DNA of 36,718 nt from Oscillospiraceae bacterium (GTDB lineage Bacteria > Bacillota > Clostridia > Oscillospirales > Oscillospiraceae). A model generated the notes under the pieces. It had not been told where the DNA came from and did no database searches. It worked only from the letters and a program-made list of their open reading frames with translations. Where the stretch lies: assembly GCA_902775355.1 (NCBI GenBank), contig CACYLY010000016.1, positions 1-36,718 on the forward strand. Reading direction: 5' to 3'. The first letter of the stretch is position 1. Every line of letters begins with the position of its first letter. Both the position numbers and the translations under genes were made by a program. Positions 30,493 through 36,718 of this stretch are shown here, one piece after another.

Positions 30493-31548
30493 ATGCGAAA
30501 AGCCATATTTGCCCTGGCGGCTTGCCTGCTGCTGTCCCCGCTGTCCCCGGAGATTCGTGAGGAGCCGCCGGAGACCGCAGCGGCCTGCGCGGTGCTCCTG
30601 GGGCCCCAGGGGCAGATCCTCTACGAGCGGAACGCCCAAAGCCCCGCCCTCATCGCCAGCACCACCAAGCTCATGACCGCCCTGGTGACCCTGGAGCACG
30701 CGGCGCTGGAGGACCGGGTGGAGATCCCCGCCGCCTGCTGCGAGGTGGAGGGCTCCTCCATGTACCTGCGGGCGGGGGAGAGCTATACCGTGGAGGAGCT
30801 GCTGCAGGGCCTGCTGCTGGCCTCCGGCAACGACGCGGCCCTGGCCCTGGCCCTCCACTGCGCCGGGGACGAGGGCCGCTTCGTGGCCTGGATGAACGAG
30901 AAGGCGGCGGAGCTGGGCATGGCGCACAGCCGCTTTGCCAATCCCCATGGCCTGGACGCCCTGGAGCACTACGGCTCCGCGGCGGACCTGGGCCTGCTGA
31001 TGCTCCGCTGCATGGAGCGGCCGGAGCTGGCCCGGATCCTGAGCACCCCCAGCGTCCAGATCCGGGGAGAAAGTTATGTAAACCACAACAAGCTCCTGTG
31101 GCGCTGCCCGGGCTGCCTGGGCGGCAAGACCGGCTACACCATGGCGGCGGGCCGCTGCCTGGTGAGCTGCTGTGAGCGGGAGGGGACGAGGCTGGTTTGC
31201 GTCACCCTCTCGGACCCGGAGGACTGGGACGATCACTGCGCCCTCTACGACTGGGGCTTTGCCCATTGGACCCAGCGCAGCGTCACCGGGAGCCTGCGCT
31301 ACACCCTGCCGGTCTACGGGGGAGACGCGCCCCTGGCGGAGCTGGCGGCGGACCCGCTGCCCCTGTTCCTGCCGAAGGACGCGGAGCTCAGAGTGCGCGT
31401 GGAGCTGCCGCCCTTTGCCCTGGCCCCGCTGCGCAGGGGGGAGACCTGCGGCCGGGTGACCGTGCTGCGGGACGGGGAAGTGCTGGGCAGCGCGGCCCTG
31501 CGCTTCTGTCAGGACGTCGCGCCCGAAAACAAGAGGAGAGACCCATGA
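30493..31548 (+). CDS. D-alanyl-D-alanine carboxypeptidase (DacF/S11 family)
   Basis: A 351-residue exported serine peptidase that trims D-Ala from peptidoglycan stem peptides. A signal peptide is followed by the S11 catalytic motifs: STTK with Ser56 and Lys59, SGND near 112, and KTG near 213 (GGKTGYT). The C-terminal PBP5-like beta domain follows. DacF-type enzymes are common in spore formers. The ATG at 30493 is preferred over in-frame GTG at 30481, since AGGTGG lies 8-9 bases upstream of it. Its stop overlaps the next start (ATGA). Confidence 0.93.
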   Translation: MRKAIFALAACLLLSPLSPEIREEPPETAAACAVLLGPQGQILYERNAQSPALIASTTKLMTALVTLEHAALEDRVEIPAACCEVEGSSMYLRAGESYTVEELLQGLLLASGNDAALALALHCAGDEGRFVAWMNEKAAELGMAHSRFANPHGLDALEHYGSAADLGLLMLRCMERPELARILSTPSVQIRGESYVNHNKLLWRCPGCLGGKTGYTMAAGRCLVSCCEREGTRLVCVTLSDPEDWDDHCALYDWGFAHWTQRSVTGSLRYTLPVYGGDAPLAELAADPLPLFLPKDAELRVRVELPPFALAPLRRGETCGRVTVLRDGEVLGSAALRFCQDVAPENKRRDP

Positions 31549-32264
31549 TCCAGAGACTGCAAAAAATCATCGCCGACTCCGGCCTGATGGCCCGCCGCAA
31601 GGCGGAGGAGGCCATCCGGGCCGGCCGCGTCACGGTCAACGGCCTGCCCGCCGCCCTGGGGGACAGCGCCGACCGGGACCGGGACCGGATCCTGGTGGAC
31701 GGCAGAGAGCTGCCCCGGCCGGAGGAGAAGGTTTACATCATGCTGAACAAGCCCCGGGGCGTGGTCTGCTCCCTGCACGACGAGAAGGGCCGGCGGGACG
31801 TGACCGAGCTGGTCCGGGAGCTGCCGGAGCGGCTGTTCCCCGTGGGGCGGCTGGATATGGACTCCGAGGGCCTGCTGCTGATGACCAACGATGGGGACTG
31901 GGCCAATCGGCTGACCCATCCCTCCCACGAGGTGGAGAAGTGCTATTTCACCTGGGTGAAGGGGGAGTGGATCCCCGCCGACCTGGAAAAGCTGCGGGGG
32001 CCCATGGAGATCGACGGGACGCCCATCCGCCCCGCCCGGGTGGAGCTGCTGGAGGAGCTGCCCGGGGGAGCGAAGCTCTCCGTCACCATCCACGAGGGAC
32101 GCAACCGCCAGGTCCGCAGGATGTGCGAGCAGGCGGGGCTCCGCGTCACCCGGCTGTGCCGGGTGCGGGAGGGGAGCCTGCGCCTGGGCGCTCTGAAGTC
32201 CGGCCAGTGGCGGAAGCTCACGGCGGCGGAGGTGGAGGGCCTGCGGAAGGAGGGGAGCCTGTGA
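31545..32264 (+). CDS. RluB-type 23S rRNA pseudouridine synthase
   Basis: A 239-residue enzyme. Residues 1-60 are an S4 RNA-binding domain (LQKIIADSGLMARRKAEEAI region), followed by the RsuA/RluB catalytic domain: NKPRGVVCSL, then GRLDMDSEGLL with the catalytic Asp near 104, and HEGRNRQVRRM. It isomerises a uridine in the peptidyl-transferase region of 23S rRNA if the RluB assignment is right; RsuA-like activity on 16S cannot be excluded. ATGA overlap with dacF-type gene and GTGA overlap with the next gene show coupling. Confidence 0.92.
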   Translation: MIQRLQKIIADSGLMARRKAEEAIRAGRVTVNGLPAALGDSADRDRDRILVDGRELPRPEEKVYIMLNKPRGVVCSLHDEKGRRDVTELVRELPERLFPVGRLDMDSEGLLLMTNDGDWANRLTHPSHEVEKCYFTWVKGEWIPADLEKLRGPMEIDGTPIRPARVELLEELPGGAKLSVTIHEGRNRQVRRMCEQAGLRVTRLCRVREGSLRLGALKSGQWRKLTAAEVEGLRKEGSL

Positions 32265-33490
32265 CGGATCTGGTGGTGGTTGGCGGCGGCCCCGCCGGCA
32301 TGATGTGCGCCCTGCAGGCGGCCCGCCGGGGACTCTCGGTCACCCTGCTGGACCGGAACCAAATGCTGGGGCGCAAGCTGCGCATCACGGGCAAGGGCCG
32401 CTGCAACGTGACCAACGCCTGCGATACCAGGGAATTCATGGCCAACATCCCCGGGGACGGGCGCTTTCTCTACAGCGCCATGAGCCGCTTCGGCACCCGG
32501 GAGGTCATGGCCTTTTTTGAGAGCCTGGGCGTGCCTTTGAAGGTGGAGCGGGGCAACCGGGTCTTCCCGGTGTCCGACAACGCCAACGACGTTGCGGATG
32601 CTCTGGCGCGGGAGTGCAGGCGGCTGGGGGTCCGGACCCTGCGCACGTCCGCCCGGGAGATCCTGACGGAGGACGGCGCGGTGACGGGAGTCGTGACGGA
32701 CCAGGGCCGGATCGCCTGCCGGGCGGCGGCCCTCTGCACCGGCGGCCTCAGCTATCCCAAGACCGGCTCCGACGGGACCGGCGATGGGATCGCGGAGGAG
32801 CTGGGCCATACGGTGACGCCCCGGCGGCCCTCCCTGGTGCCCCTGGAGAGCCCGGACGGGTACTGCGCCGAGATGCAGGGCTTCTCCCTGCGGAACGTAA
32901 CGCTCTCGGCCTACGAGGACGGGAAGCTCATTTTCCGGGAGCTGGGGGAGATGCTTTTTACCCACTTTGGCGTCTCCGGGCCTCTGGTCCTGTCGGCCAG
33001 CGCCAAGATGCGGCGCATGGGGGACGCGGACTACCGGCTGGAGATCGACCTGAAGCCGGCCCTGGACGAGAAGAAGCTGGACGCCCGGCTCCTGCGGGAC
33101 TTTGAAAAGTACGCCAACCGGGAGTTTCAGAACGCCCTGGGGGATCTGGCCGGGCGGGCCATGATTCCGGTGCTGGTCAGACTCTCGGGGATCCCGGGGG
33201 AGACCAAGGTCCACGACCTCACCCGGGAGCAGCGGCAGACCCTGCTGCGCCTGCTGAAGGCCTTCCCGGTGCGCGTTTCCGGGACAAGGCCCATCGACGA
33301 GGCCATCGTCACCGCCGGCGGCGTCAGCACAAAGGAAGTGAACCCGCGCACCATGGAGTCCAAGCTGGTCCGGGGCCTGTATTTCGCCGGCGAGCTCCTG
33401 GACCTGGACGCCTATACCGGCGGCTTCAATCTGCAGATCGCCTGGTGCACCGGCTATGTGGCCGGGAACGCGGCGGAGAAAGCGGAATGA
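32261..33490 (+). CDS. BaiN/HI0933-family flavoprotein
   Basis: A 409-residue FAD-dependent oxidoreductase. The dinucleotide-binding motif VVGGGPAGMMCAL lies at 5-17, followed by LGRKLRITGKGRCNVTN, the HI0933/YhiN signature, and TAGGVSTKEVNPRTMES near the C terminus. The family includes BaiN, which reduces bile-acid intermediates, but most members have no known substrate. Start is GTG at 32261 (GTGA overlap with the RluB gene) with AAGGAGGGG upstream. It is the last gene of the 27017-33490 run, followed by a hairpin-rich gap. Confidence 0.9.
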   Translation: MTDLVVVGGGPAGMMCALQAARRGLSVTLLDRNQMLGRKLRITGKGRCNVTNACDTREFMANIPGDGRFLYSAMSRFGTREVMAFFESLGVPLKVERGNRVFPVSDNANDVADALARECRRLGVRTLRTSAREILTEDGAVTGVVTDQGRIACRAAALCTGGLSYPKTGSDGTGDGIAEELGHTVTPRRPSLVPLESPDGYCAEMQGFSLRNVTLSAYEDGKLIFRELGEMLFTHFGVSGPLVLSASAKMRRMGDADYRLEIDLKPALDEKKLDARLLRDFEKYANREFQNALGDLAGRAMIPVLVRLSGIPGETKVHDLTREQRQTLLRLLKAFPVRVSGTRPIDEAIVTAGGVSTKEVNPRTMESKLVRGLYFAGELLDLDAYTGGFNLQIAWCTGYVAGNAAEKAE

Positions 33491-33506
33491 GAAATCAAAA
33501 TCAACA

Positions 33507-33545
33507 CGCGGGAGCGGGGAGACGGATCGTCTCCCCGCTCCCGCG
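33507..33545. terminator. Perfect 18-bp hairpin after the flavoprotein gene (copy 1)
   Basis: Arms 33507-33524 and 33528-33545 around GAT. The same 39-base unit recurs exactly at 33756-33794. It lies 17 bases after the flavoprotein stop and likely ends the run. Confidence 0.65.
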
Positions 33546-33547
33546 CC

Positions 33548-33589
33548 AGCTTGTCAAAAAAGTCCCTCGGGGGACTTTTTTGACAAGCT
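33548..33589. terminator. Perfect 19-bp hairpin with A/T runs
   Basis: Arms 33548-33566 and 33571-33589 around TCGG, with A-run on the left and T-run on the right (ACTTTTTTGACA). It can act as a terminator in both directions and immediately follows copy 1 of the GGAGCGGGGA hairpin. Confidence 0.65.
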
Positions 33590-33630
33590 TTTCCCGCCGA
33601 GCATTTTGGCCGAACACAAAATGCTGTTTT

Positions 33631-33659
33631 CAAAAAGCCTTACAAAATAAGGCTTTTTG
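33631..33659. terminator. 12-bp hairpin, CAAAAAGCCTTA type
   Basis: CAAAAAGCCTTA (33631-33642), loop, TAAGGCTTTTTG (33648-33659). A further small stem (33601-33607 with 33618-33624, GCATTTT/AAAATGC) precedes it. Confidence 0.55.
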
Positions 33660-33755
33660 AGCGGCGGGCGATTGGATTCGAGGCGGGCCTTGCCCCCTCG
33701 AGCTCCCCCGCTGCTCTGTCAGTCATGGCTGTTGCAAGGTTTTTTGACAGTCTCA

Positions 33756-33794
33756 CGCGGGAGCGGGGAGACGGATCGTCTCCCCGCTCCCGCG
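33756..33794. repeat. Exact second copy of the 39-base hairpin
   Basis: Identical to 33507-33545, 249 bases downstream in the same orientation (a palindrome, so orientation is nominal). TTTTTTGACAG precedes it, like the A/T-run hairpin after copy 1. This is a duplicated intergenic cassette. Confidence 0.8.
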
Positions 33795-34042
33795 CTATGG
33801 AGGACTTCTCACCCACCCCGGTGTGCACCCCGTCCCGCGCCCGTAGGGGAGGGGCTTGCCCCTCCCGCCGTTTTTACGTCGACGTCCCGTACCAGCCGTA
33901 GGGGCGATTCACGAATCGCCCGAAAACGTGCCGAAACGCGAAAGGGAAAATGCGGGCGGCCGCAAGGGCCGCCCCTACGGCACGAACGGAAACGGGCGGA
34001 CAATGCTGTGTCCCGTCTGATATGATCCAATTGTATTTCTAA

Positions 34043-34082
34043 AACAACACCCTGCGGACGGATCTGTCCGTAGGGTGTTGTT
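34043..34082. terminator. 17-bp hairpin with one G-U pair in the repeat cluster
   Basis: Left arm 34043-34059 and right arm 34066-34082 around a 6-base loop; 16 Watson-Crick pairs and one G-U. It ends GTGTTGTT, so it may terminate transcription entering from either side. Confidence 0.5.
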
Positions 34083-34258
34083 TGCCGTTCGGGCGGGCGC
34101 ATCGTGATGCGCCCCTACGGCGCGAGACGAAGGAAAGCGCGTGTAGGGGCGCGGCCACGGGCTCCTCGGCGGCCCGCCGACACGGCCCGCACCCCCCGAC
34201 AACGCCGTAGGGGCGACCTTTGGTCGCCCGCGGATCCGCGCCGACGCATCGTTCTCCG

Positions 34259-34559
34259 CCGTAGGGGCGCTTCATGAAGCGCCCGCCGATCCGCGCATGC
34301 GTTCCGTCCTCCGCCTGTAGGGGTGACCTTTGGTCGCCCGCTCCGTCCCGCGCCCTGCCCCCCTTGCCTAAAGGGGGGGCCCCAGTGCGCACACTGGGGC
34401 GGGGGGATACGTTTTCGCGGGACGACAGGGTATATCCCCCAGTCACGCTCGCAAGCTCGCGCGACAGCCCCCTTGACGCAAGGGGGCCTTTTCTCCGTAG
34501 GGGCGCTTCATGAAGCGCCCGCCGATCCGCGCATGCGTCCCGTCCTCCGCCCGTAGGGG
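34259..34559 (+). repeat. 65-bp direct repeat, 236 bases apart
   Basis: 34259-34323 and 34495-34559 match at 63 of 65 bases. Each unit begins with a palindromic repeat (GTAGGGGCGCTTCATG), then CGCCGATCCGCGCATGCG, then another GTAGGGG edge. Between them are a GGGGCCCCAGTG...CACTGGGGC stem (34379-34399) and a GCCCCCTT/AAGGGGGC stem near 34467-34489 followed by CTTTT. Confidence 0.8.
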
Positions 34560-34691
34560 CGCCCTCCGCTTCGCTCCGCCCTTGTGGTCGCCCGCCGTTA
34601 CCCTACCGCGTGCGTGACCCGCGGCGCGATGAGGGCATCGCGCCCTACGCGGGCTAATCGTCCCGCGGCGGCGCCTTGTCCGCACGGCGTA

Positions 34692-34720
34692 TTGACAGAA
34701 AAGGCAAAAACGATTAAAAT
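34692..34720 (+). promoter_or_regulatory. Promoter of cmk-ispH
   Basis: A perfect TTGACA (34692-34697), 17 bases, TAAAAT (34715-34720), about 65 bases upstream of the cmk ATG. Best promoter of the window with degV. Confidence 0.75.
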
Positions 34721-34787
34721 ATCAGGCTGAAATCACGGAAAAGCGGGGCGCGGAACTCTCCGCGGGAGCCGCAGGAAGGGGAAGCAC

Positions 34788-35468
34788 ATGAAGAATTTTG
34801 ACGTTGCCATCGACGGGCCCTCCGGGGCGGGCAAGAGCAGCCTGGCGCGGCGCTGCGCCGCAGAGTTGGGCCTTTTGTATGTGGACACCGGCGCCATCTA
34901 CCGCACGGTGGGGCTGGCCGCCCGGCGCCTCGGCCTGGACTGCAAGGACGAGCAGGCCGTGGCCGCGCTCCTGCCGGAGCTGGAGATCGGCATGGGCTAC
35001 GAAAACGGGGAGCAGCGGATGTTCCTGAACGGGGAGGACGTTTCCCGGGAGATCCGGATGCCGGAGATCTCTATGTGCGCCTCCGACGTGTCCGCCCACG
35101 CGGTGGTGCGGGACTTTCTCATGGAGATGCAACGGAAGCTGGCAAGGGAAAACATGGTCATCATGGACGGACGGGACATCGGCACCGTGGTGCTGCCCGA
35201 CGCCAAGCTGAAGATCTACCTCACCGCCAGCGCCGAGGCCCGGGCGGAGCGCCGGATGAAGGAGCTCCTCGCCAAGGGCGTGGAGACCGGCTTCGACGAG
35301 GTGCTGCAGGATATCCTCCGCCGGGACGAGCAGGACATGAACCGGGAGGTGGCCCCTCTGCGCCAGGCGGAGGACGCCGTGCGGGTGGATACCACCGAGC
35401 TGGACTTTGACCAGAGCTTCGAGCTGCTGTGCTCCATCATCCGGCAGCGGATGGAGGAAGAGGCATGA
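34788..35468 (+). CDS. cmk: Cytidylate kinase
   Basis: A 226-residue NMP kinase that phosphorylates CMP and dCMP. The P-loop is GPSGAGKSS (10-18), DTGAIYRTVGL binds the base, and MDGRDIGTVVLPDA carries the family-specific RDIGT motif. Standard length. The ATG follows AGGAAGGGG with about six bases of spacing. Its stop overlaps the ispH start (ATGA), the common cmk-ispH arrangement in Clostridia. Confidence 0.95.
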   Translation: MKNFDVAIDGPSGAGKSSLARRCAAELGLLYVDTGAIYRTVGLAARRLGLDCKDEQAVAALLPELEIGMGYENGEQRMFLNGEDVSREIRMPEISMCASDVSAHAVVRDFLMEMQRKLARENMVIMDGRDIGTVVLPDAKLKIYLTASAEARAERRMKELLAKGVETGFDEVLQDILRRDEQDMNREVAPLRQAEDAVRVDTTELDFDQSFELLCSIIRQRMEEEA

Positions 35469-36718
35469 AGCGGCTCATCGTGGCCGAGAGCGCGGGCTTC
35501 TGCTTCGGCGTGCGGCGCTCGGTGGAGCTGGCGGAAAAGCTCATCGCCGCCGAGGGCAGCTGCGCAAGCCTGGGGCAGCTGATCCACAACGAGGACGTGG
35601 TCCGCTCCCTGGAGCAGAAGGGCATGCGCGTGGTGGAGACCCCGGCGGAGCTGCGCCCCGGCGAGGCGGTGCTGGTCCGGGCCCACGGGGCCGCGCCATC
35701 GGTCTACGCGGAGCTGGAAAAAGTGGGCGCCCGGGTCACCGACGCCACCTGTCCCAAGGTCAAGGCCATCCACACCATCGTGCACCGGGCTTCCGAGGAG
35801 GGGCGTTTCGTGCTCATCATCGGCATGCCCAGGCACCCGGAGGTGGAGGCTATCTGCGGCTGGTGCGGGGAGCACGCGGTGCTGGAAAATGCCGGGGAAA
35901 CCAAGGATTTTCTGGGAAAAAACCCCGATCTTTGGGAAAAACCGATAACTGTTGTGGTGCAAACCACGCAGACCCGCAATAATTTTAACGAATGTTGCGA
36001 TTTCATAAAAAAAAGATGTACAAACGCAAAAATATCTGATACAATATGCCTTGCTACGTTTACGCGGCAGGAGGAAGCGGCCAAAATCGCCGCTGCCTGC
36101 GACGCAATGGTCGTCATCGGCGGCAAGCACAGCGCAAACAGCGTCCATCTCGCCCAAATCTGCGGCGAGCACTGCGCCAACGTCCAGTTCATCGAACGGA
36201 CAGAAGAGTTGGAACCGGACAGGCTCAGAAGCGCTGATGCGGTCGGCTTGACAGCCGGAGCGTCTACCCCCGCGTGGATCATTAAGGAGGTAAGAAACAA
36301 AATGGACGAAATCAAGAATGAAGAAATCAAGGTTGAAGAGCAGCCCCAGGTGGAGAAGGAGATGTCCTTCGACGAAATGCTGGAGGAATCTCTGAAGCCT
36401 ATCTATAATGGAGATAAGGTCAGCGGCACCGTCGTGGCGATCACCGGCACCGAGATCAGCGTGGACCTCGGCACCAAGCAGACCGGCATCATCCCCACCG
36501 AGGAGTTCACCGAGGACGGCACCAAGCTGGAGGACGTCGTAAAGGTCGGCGATACGCTGGAGGCCGTTGTGGTCCGTGTCAATGACGAGAAGGGCGAGGT
36601 CACCCTGTCCAAGAAGCGTCTGGACGCCGCCAAGATCTGGAACGAGGTCGAGGCCGCTGTGGAAGACGGCACCGTGATGGAAGGCGTCGTCACCGAGGAG
36701 AACAAGGGCGGCGTGGTC
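35465..36718 (+). CDS. IspH - ribosomal protein S1 fusion (runs off the window)
   Basis: Residues 1-279 are 4-hydroxy-3-methylbut-2-enyl diphosphate reductase (IspH), the last step of the MEP isoprenoid pathway. The [4Fe-4S] cysteines are Cys13 (GFCFGV), Cys96 (DATCPK) and Cys195 (TICLATFTR); QLIHN and PRHPEVE supply the substrate His and Glu. The enzyme's C-terminal motif GLTAGASTPAWIIKEV is intact. The frame then continues without a stop into a ribosomal protein S1 N terminus (Met280, position 36302) with a first S1 domain (KVSGTVVAITGTEISVDLG). Such fusions are known in Clostridia. The sequence also carries a strong ribosome site just before Met280, so S1 may also be made separately. The 35980-36050 part is unusually AT-rich for this gene. 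Confidence 0.92.
   Translation, partial: MKRLIVAESAGFCFGVRRSVELAEKLIAAEGSCASLGQLIHNEDVVRSLEQKGMRVVETPAELRPGEAVLVRAHGAAPSVYAELEKVGARVTDATCPKVKAIHTIVHRASEEGRFVLIIGMPRHPEVEAICGWCGEHAVLENAGETKDFLGKNPDLWEKPITVVVQTTQTRNNFNECCDFIKKRCTNAKISDTICLATFTRQEEAAKIAAACDAMVVIGGKHSANSVHLAQICGEHCANVQFIERTEELEPDRLRSADAVGLTAGASTPAWIIKEVRNKMDEIKNEEIKVEEQPQVEKEMSFDEMLEESLKPIYNGDKVSGTVVAITGTEISVDLGTKQTGIIPTEEFTEDGTKLEDVVKVGDTLEAVVVRVNDEKGEVTLSKKRLDAAKIWNEVEAAVEDGTVMEGVVTEENKGGVV
36017..36045 (+). promoter_or_regulatory. Internal promoter candidate inside ispH
   Basis: TGTACA (36017-36022), 17 bases, TACAAT (36040-36045), in the AT-rich patch of the ispH coding region. It lies about 255 bases upstream of the S1 start at 36302. 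Confidence 0.4.
36284..36304 (+). promoter_or_regulatory. Internal Shine-Dalgarno and ATG at the IspH-S1 junction
   Basis: AAGGAGG (36284-36290) lies 11 bases before ATG 36302, in frame with both parts. The Shine-Dalgarno bases are also read as the codons of IIKEV. Initiation here would yield S1 without IspH. Confidence 0.6.

Larger units (their letters stand above)
33843..34655. repeat. Cluster of about eleven palindromic GTAGGGGCG...CGCCCG repeats
   Basis: Copies at 33843-33867, 33898-33922, 33952-33979, 34094-34119, 34143-34180 (degenerate), 34206-34230, 34261-34285, 34317-34340, 34497-34521, 34553-34593 (with a palindromic insert) and 34624-34650. Each has a GTAGGGG edge (or CCCCTAC when reversed) and a self-complementary centre that varies, for example GATTCACGAATC, GACCTTTGGTC, CTTCATGAAG and CATCGTGATG. 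No protein-coding gene is visible between 33491 and 34787. Confidence 0.85.

Noticed and set aside
33843-34655. A CRISPR array in the repeat-rich gap
   Set aside because: Repeats vary in their centres, are spaced irregularly, lie in both orientations and have no cas genes nearby.
33491-34787. Several short open frames in the repeat cluster
   Set aside because: They are translations of palindromic repeats, Arg/Pro-rich, with no ribosome sites and no consistent frame.

Overview
The window looks like chromosomal DNA from a high-GC, Gram-positive anaerobe of the Clostridia, most likely Oscillospirales. This is inferred from the strong AGGAGG-type ribosome sites, the lipoprotein signals, ScpA/ScpB, a GerW/YtfJ-type spore protein, the IspH-S1 fusion and a molybdenum-hydroxylase gene set. 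I see no rRNA, tRNA, CRISPR array or transposase gene.

Positions 1-8300 form a molybdenum block. A leftward aldehyde-oxidoreductase-type molybdenum hydroxylase (cut by the window edge) follows a small protein with a His-rich tail. After a leftward Rossmann/TylF-type methyltransferase come rightward genes for a MobA-like nucleotidyltransferase fused to a ModE-type DNA-binding domain, a histidine phosphatase fused to an HD domain, and a MoeA-like molybdopterin-binding protein. ModA, ModB, ModC and a free-standing molbindin (Mop) follow. Together they would import and store molybdate, finish the cofactor and supply the hydroxylase. A palindrome over the modA promoter is a candidate operator.

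Positions 8300-14100 hold 6-phosphofructokinase (leftward), a DegV lipid-binding protein (rightward), a large secreted protein with two tandem LprI-like C-terminal units, and a lipoprotein metallo-beta-lactamase of ComEC type. Positions 14280-21672 are a leftward cluster running recJ, relA/spoT, dtd, a glyoxalase-II-like hydrolase, a sugar nucleotidyltransferase and galE. A LOG-family gene lies upstream at 21758-22339.

Positions 22340-26840 run rightward: a stand-alone STAS protein, then one polypeptide joining STAS, an APH-like kinase and an RsbW/SpoIIAB-like ATPase, then a PHP phosphoesterase and a YdcF-type membrane protein. Both STAS genes are preceded by GC-rich, strongly foldable non-coding segments. 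Positions 27017-33490 are a rightward housekeeping run: M50 protease, scpA, scpB, DUF2953, GerW/YtfJ, D,D-carboxypeptidase, RluB-type pseudouridine synthase and a BaiN/HI0933 flavoprotein. A 164-bp element with terminal inverted repeats sits exactly between scpA and scpB.

Positions 33491-34787 hold no gene but are packed with perfect hairpins and about eleven copies of a short palindromic repeat also found at 10.5 kb and 13.0-13.2 kb. The window ends with cmk and an IspH-ribosomal protein S1 fusion. Inside that fusion an internal promoter-like site and a strong Shine-Dalgarno sequence could also give S1 on its own.
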